From contig CAJPVJ010000531.1 of the NCBI GenBank assembly GCA_905397405.1, forward strand, positions 1 to 23,595: a DNA stretch of 23,595 nucleotides. Reading direction: 5' to 3'. Shown here piece after piece: positions 19,701 to 23,595 of the stretch (its first letter is position 1; every line of letters begins with the position of its first letter). Under the pieces are notes generated by a model. That model did no database searches. It saw only the letters and a program-made list of their open reading frames with translations, and was not told the origin of the DNA. This DNA comes from Oppiella nova. Lineage: Eukaryota > Arthropoda > Arachnida > Sarcoptiformes > Oppiidae. Position numbers and translations under genes: made by a program.

Positions 19701-20466
19701 AAATATAACAAGTATAGTTATTTCCATAATCACTAATACCCAGAAAAGCATTGATTGCTTATTTTAGTTTTATGCTTATTAAGTAACAAAAAATCAAACA
19801 AATATTTACCTGTTTTTTCGTTATAATATTTATCGTCCGCATCGGTAAAGAAGTAAGTCTTGAGGAACAGAAATAATAAGTTATTTATTAAAAATAGTTT
19901 TGTGGTCAATATAATGTCATAAGACATTGTATGACAATAAGTAATCAACAAATGACTAATTGATAGATAAATACCTGTTCTTTAGCCAAAGCGAACCAAC
20001 TCTTGAGGATGACATCGAGTCTTGTTGAATGAAATTTCTTAGTAGTCTTTACACTAATGAATATATCATTGAGAGAAGTTGTGGCAAACTTTTGCTTCAA
20101 TGAATTGTTCGTATGTTTGAGTTGTGGTCTATGAGTATCATCTAAATGCAAATCATTGCTTAATTCGCTTAATATATTGCTTTTATTGCCATCGATTGGT
20201 GTCCTGTTCTTAACATAGGATTTGTGGTCATAGACAGAACGGGGCGCTCTTTCCTGGAAACTTAGATAACTGTTGTCCTCGACATTTGGATTATCGCCTG
20301 TTCTGTCACTACTGACCACCGATTGCTGTACAGGTTCTTGAGCTGAGGACGTGATCCAAATAAGAAGTAGAGAGACATAACATAAGCAAAAAGTGACGAC
20401 AACTGCTTTCTGAGCCAACTTAGAGGCTCGGACTCGCATTATCGCTACTTCCACGCGTAATATCAC
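16785..20466 (-). CDS. fng: Fringe, Notch-modifying beta-1,3-N-acetylglucosaminyltransferase
   Basis: Fringe adds GlcNAc to O-fucose on Notch EGF repeats in the Golgi and so tunes ligand choice. Minus-strand exons are 19975-20466, 19810-19858, 19389-19431 and 16785-17283, totalling 1,083 nt and 360 residues with consistent phases. The second Met (about 20436) may be the real start. A short basic cytosolic end is followed by a signal-anchor (VVVTFCLCYVSLLLIWI, about residues 22-38), then a variable stem. The catalytic domain starts near DIFISVKTTKKFH, continues FFTDADDKYY in exon 2 and GHLINTNCSS in exon 3. Exon 4 has CCKMSVEFDTFIES, the metal-binding DDD in [57 protein letters not shown] and HSHLE. 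The protein stops about 35-40 residues early compared with Drosophila and vertebrate fringe, missing the C-terminal Cys-containing block. Exons 2 and part of 1 recur at 23255-23595. Confidence 0.93.
17461..17610 (+). other. Structured island with tRNA T-arm-like motifs (possible degenerate SINE)
   Basis: The outer arms can pair: TAGAGAGT (17465-17472) with ACTCTCTA (17594-17601), then TGGTGTA (17484-17490) with TACACCA (17586-17592). Inside, GTCGTGAGTTC (17525-17535) resembles the T-arm of tRNA-Lys. TGCGG-TTCAGTC-CCGCG (17560-17576) folds as a 5 bp stem with a 7-base loop, like another T-arm. GGTATA occurs at both ends (about 17461 and 17603) and could be a target-site duplication. The spacing between T-arm and closing stem is wrong for a working tRNA. 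The best guess is a degraded tRNA-derived SINE, with low certainty. Confidence 0.25.
18536..18554. repeat. Short palindrome GGCTATAG-ACA-CTATAGCC
   Basis: This is an 8 bp perfect inverted repeat with a 3-base loop in the large fringe intron. It has no neighbouring T-run or gene start that would suggest a role. Confidence 0.7.
19534..20150 (-). repeat. Direct duplication, first copy (fringe intron 2 to exon 1)
   Basis: This 617 bp segment matches 22987-23595 (609 bp) in the same orientation. By eye there are 8 substitutions and one 8-base indel, where this copy has the extra bases after AATGC at about 19664. The left edge is sharp: the base before CTATAAAACC differs between copies. The right edge is set by the end of the window, so the duplication is probably longer. 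Confidence 0.95.
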
Positions 20467-21769
20467 ATTACAAACACTTTAAGCATGGACATTTGATTTG
20501 AATTAAGGCATCAATTGTGATTATAATAGAAACATAAACTTTATTTTAAGGCACTTATGGTTGAAAAACAATCCAAATATCTTCAATCCATAGTTAAGAG
20601 AATCCGTGCGTTCATTGCAATCGTAGTCTAAAAAGTGGTTCAACAAGTGTCTGAGTGTCAGCCATCACAAGCGTATGCCAGCCCTCAGTCTTTAGCAGCA
20701 CTTGTAGTCTCGTCTCTCTGTATCTGCACAGTCAAGGAGGAGCTCCTCTTCCAAAGACCAATCTCTGAGATTTGAGGAATCATTCATTTCTCACAATACA
20801 TCAGATTTACTATACTGTAGAGTAGTCTACAGGACTAGAGTAGAGTGGAAACCAAGTCCTCTCTCACGTCATCTCCATCTGCAGCACTGGTACTACACTT
20901 CACTCGAGAATATGTCTAATCTCTGATTCAAATCGAGGATTACTTGTAATTTTCATTAGATTAGCCGTCAGTTTGACATAAAACACAAATCACAGAACAA
21001 TACAATTGCAAAAGTTTCAAAATATTTATTATAAAAAGCTTATAATAAAATATAATTACTGATAAATAGTGAAATATATTTTACTAACTCGTAAGTTATG
21101 ATAAGTCATAAAGAATTGACACATAGAATATTGAAAAGGACGTAAATATTGGTCCAAATTAATGAATATTCAATAAATTAATAATCATAATGACAAGTAC
21201 TTTATTTTCAAAATAATTCATTGGTTTGCAAAACTAGGAAAATATATTGCCCTCCAATACTCTATATGACTGGTTACCCCACAACGGCTAAGATTGCATA
21301 AAATGAGAAACAAATACTTGACTAAAGAATGTCTTAAGATTTAAACAAATAAATAAAATTACATTATATACCATGTATTTAATGTAATTAAATGAGTTAA
21401 AAGTAAAAATATAGTAACTAAAGTTCCAAACAATTATAGTACTTTTTAAACATAAATTAGAAATATAAGATTGCACCTTAAATCATAATTAAACACGATT
21501 TTCAAATAAAACATACGATACTTTTAGAAAAATGACTAATAGAGTGATTCTTATTGTACTGTTTCATACAATAGATTAAAATAAGCTTGTATTGTTTTCA
21601 CAGATAATAAATAAAACTAATAAATACTTAATGATAAACTTATATAAAAGTAAAATAAACGATTTAAGTAATCAAATACTAGAAAATCATACAGTACAAA
21701 TAATACTTAAACGGTATAAATTTAAAATAAATGCTCACAATAGACAGTAATTAAGATGAATAAATGGAA
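20467..21769. promoter_or_regulatory. Fringe promoter/leader and GGA 3' flank
   Basis: No gene is supported in these 1.3 kb. About 20640-20940 is less AT-rich, lies 170-470 bp upstream of the fringe start and probably contains its leader or promoter. It includes the 12 bp palindrome GAGGAGCTCCTC (about 20736-20747) and TCACGTCA (20864-20871, reading TGACGTGA on the minus strand). From about 20990 to 21769 the sequence is strongly AT-rich and probably includes the GGA 3' UTR; TTTATT at about 21201 could be its polyadenylation signal on the minus strand. Confidence 0.45.
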
Positions 21770-22986
21770 TCAACTTTTACTGTAATTTTCAAATAAACTA
21801 GCAATTTCTCCGATATCTGTATGCAATTCATTGTTTAAAGTATAAGAAAACTTATACTTTAGTCTCACGTTTTCATCTTTATTGACATTTCTGGCGATTA
21901 GCATCACTTGAGTTATAACAGTCGGTGAAACAAACGGCCGGTAAGGGGGCAGACAATTGCCGGGAGACATGGCCTGTAGTTTGACTCGCATTGACTGAAA
22001 TGTTACACAAATTACAGCATTTTCTTTAATAATGTACTAAATATGAGATAAGTTTTGATCAATCATTTAGATAATCATACCTTAGGAACAGCCGCTAAAA
22101 AGTTAATATTAGAGACTGGATGTGGATTTGTGTTCACAATTGTTATCACAACTACTTTGACGTCAATTCGTGGCGAATTTGATGTCAAATGCAAAATGAC
22201 TTTTATTTGATTTTTCTCATAAAGAGTGATCGGTTTGGTATCATTGGGTTCAATAGAATCGAGTGAAACGTTTATATCAGTTAACGGTAGCACAGAATCA
22301 TTGGTTTCATTCTTCTCCTTTTGACTCATTATCTTAGCGTTTGACTGAAGTCTTTGTAATTCATTCAAAGAGGTCTTTGGCTGATCGCTGTTCGAGAGAT
22401 TGTATTTGTGTTTCAATTCATCGCTCGAGAGATTGCTTTTGATGAGAGACTCACTCAGAGCCTCGAGTTCTGCCAACGCAGACATTGGACCAGATTTGGA
22501 CTTTTTCTCACTTTCATTCACTAATGTACTAGAATTCGATGGTCTTATCGGTTCCGGGAGTAAAATATCATTGACTAAAGAGTTCTTAAGCGGTGATAAT
22601 TCTATCTTATTTTGTGAAAATATTTCCCCTAATTCTTGTAAATCATTTAAAGTATTATTTTTAGCGCCGTTTGTATTTGAAAGACCGGATGTAAAAAAGT
22701 GATCGTCGAGTAGTTCCACGTCATTGGCTATGTTTTCAGATTCAAGCACTGGAGACGTAACGTCTAAAAGACTTATTTGATTGGTTTGAGTGACGCCCGA
22801 GTTATTGGAAGTATCTTTGGAGACGACACCAAACCTGTGTTTATAACTATTGATAACTTTTGTCAACTCGTCGTTCGCATTGAAAAGAGTGGTCAGATTG
22901 GGGTCGTCTTCACTGAAATCATTCGCTAATTTAAATAAACGTATTCTCAGTCTTTCGCAGCTTTCAAACAGTTCTCGCATCAGATC
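21770..22986 (-). CDS. GGA: GGA (Golgi-localised, gamma-ear-containing ARF-binding) adaptor, last two coding exons only
   Basis: GGAs recruit clathrin at the trans-Golgi and sort acidic-dileucine cargo. Minus-strand exons 22081-22986 and 21770-21994 (intron 21995-22080, GT-AG) encode the C-terminal 376 residues. The first starts with the end of the GAT domain (MRELFESCERLRIRLFKLA and DELTKVINSYK), which binds ubiquitin and Rabaptin. A Ser/Asn-rich hinge of about 180 residues follows, with LLD-type possible clathrin contacts (SLLDV, ELLDD). The gamma-ear domain starts near residue 245 with PITLYEKNQIKV, continues IVNTNPHPVSNINFLAAVPK across the splice site into SMRVKLQ, and ends with the SPTVITQVMLIA and LKYKFSYTL strands. 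The VHS cargo-binding domain and the ARF-binding half of GAT are absent: the sequence changes to fringe intron at 22987. A phase-0 acceptor (TTTTATAG before GATCTGATG) happens to lie exactly at that joint. Confidence 0.9.
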
Positions 22987-23595
22987 CTATAAAACCCTCT
23001 CTTGTCTCTCAAAACTTTAATCTCATCGTTAGTCTGCATTTAAATTGACTTTTTGGGGCCAACACTCCAACAGTAAAAATATGACGGATTATCATAAGTG
23101 AAGGCTATTTTAATGCTAAATAAATATACAGAGTACAACTAGCTTAAACATAACAAGTATAGTTATTTCCATAATCACTAATACCCAGAAAACGATTGAT
23201 TGCTTATTTTAGTTTTATGCTTATTAAGCAACAAAAAATCAAACAAATATTTACCTGTTTTTTCGTTATAATATTTATCGTCCGCATCGGTAAAGAAGTA
23301 AGTCTTGAGAAACAGAAATAATAAGTTATTTATTAAAAATAGTTTTGTGGTCAATATAATGTCATAAGACAGTGTATGACAATAAGTAATCAACAAAAGA
23401 CTAATTGATAGATAAATACCTGTTCTTTAGCCAAAGCGAACCAACTCTTGAGGATGACATCGAGTCTCGTTGAATGAAATTTCTTAGTAGTCTTTACACT
23501 AATGAATATATCATTGAGAGAAGTTGTGGCAAACTTTTGCTTCAATGAATTGTTCGTATGTTTGAGTTGTGGTCTATGAGTATCATCTAAATGCA
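22987..23595 (-). repeat. Direct duplication, second copy (fringe intron 2 to exon 1)
   Basis: This copy starts abruptly after the GGA exon and runs to the end of the window. It corresponds to 19534-20150 with 8 substitutions and an 8-base deletion, about 98.7% identity outside the gap. If the arrangement is a tandem duplication, the unit is 19534-22986 (3,453 bp). Confidence 0.95.
23255..23595 (-). pseudogene. fng: Second, partial copy of fringe (exon 2 and part of exon 1)
   Basis: Exon 2 (23255-23303) and the 3' part of exon 1 (23420-23595, running off the window) are intact, with the same splice sites as the complete gene. The only coding difference I see is silent, in the Thr codon of the STRLDV stretch. 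Exons 3 and 4, with the catalytic DDD, are absent because GGA sequence follows. Splicing exon 2 to the GGA acceptor at 22986 would shift the GGA frame and reach a TGA within eight codons, so no fused protein would be made. This is either a truncated tandem copy or a misjoined second haplotype. Confidence 0.75.

Noticed and set aside
19733-19951. 72-codon ORF around fringe exon 2 (and its copy at 23178-23396) as a separate gene
   Set aside because: The conserved part is exactly the 49-nt fringe exon 2 with GT-AG ends; the rest is intron translation.

Overview
This window looks like nuclear DNA from a small, compact arthropod genome. A chelicerate, probably an acariform mite, is my best guess, inferred from gene content and architecture rather than from a diagnostic marker. 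The genes are metazoan, with GT-AG introns mostly about 50-115 bp long, AT-rich spacers, short divergent promoters and closely spaced 3' ends. By reading splice sites and checking phase I could rebuild complete spliced coding regions for seven multi-exon genes. Nothing prokaryotic, viral or CRISPR-like is present.

Layout, left to right. Bases 1-1476 are an inverted second copy of part of a Na+/H+ exchanger gene, ending exactly at the only N in the window (1477). After an AT-rich stretch comes an intronless Achaete-scute-type bHLH gene (2217-2768, -). The complete 14-exon Na+/H+ exchanger follows (3760-6647, -). It is divergent from an intronless, GC-rich pyrroline-5-carboxylate reductase-like gene (7121-8050, +), which has unusual active-site residues. 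A possible two-exon small gene (8321-8536, +) sits between it and POLR3K/RPC10 (8688-9008, -). POLR3K is divergent from kish/TMEM167 (9306-9654, +). Then come NAA35, the NatC auxiliary subunit (9801-12285, -), divergent from ALYREF (12693-14082, +), and STUB1/CHIP (14540-15608, -). The Notch-modifying glycosyltransferase fringe follows (16785-20466, -), with a 2.1 kb third intron. Last are the two 3'-terminal coding exons of the Golgi clathrin adaptor GGA (21770-22986, -).

At 22987 the sequence jumps back to fringe intron 2, exon 2 and exon 1, about 98.7% identical to 19534-20150, and the window ends inside this second copy.

The genes form no pathway-specific cluster: they cover ion transport, transcription, mRNA export, N-terminal acetylation, protein quality control, Golgi trafficking and Notch glycosylation. 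The strongest unusual signals are structural. One end carries a 1,476 bp near-perfect inverted duplication abutting a one-base gap, and the other a direct duplication whose joint lies inside GGA. Both may be separately assembled haplotypes (misjoins), and both should be tested before any biological reading. The best protein-level oddities are the altered P5C reductase active site and a fringe protein lacking its usual C-terminal segment. I did not find a convincing undescribed biological system.
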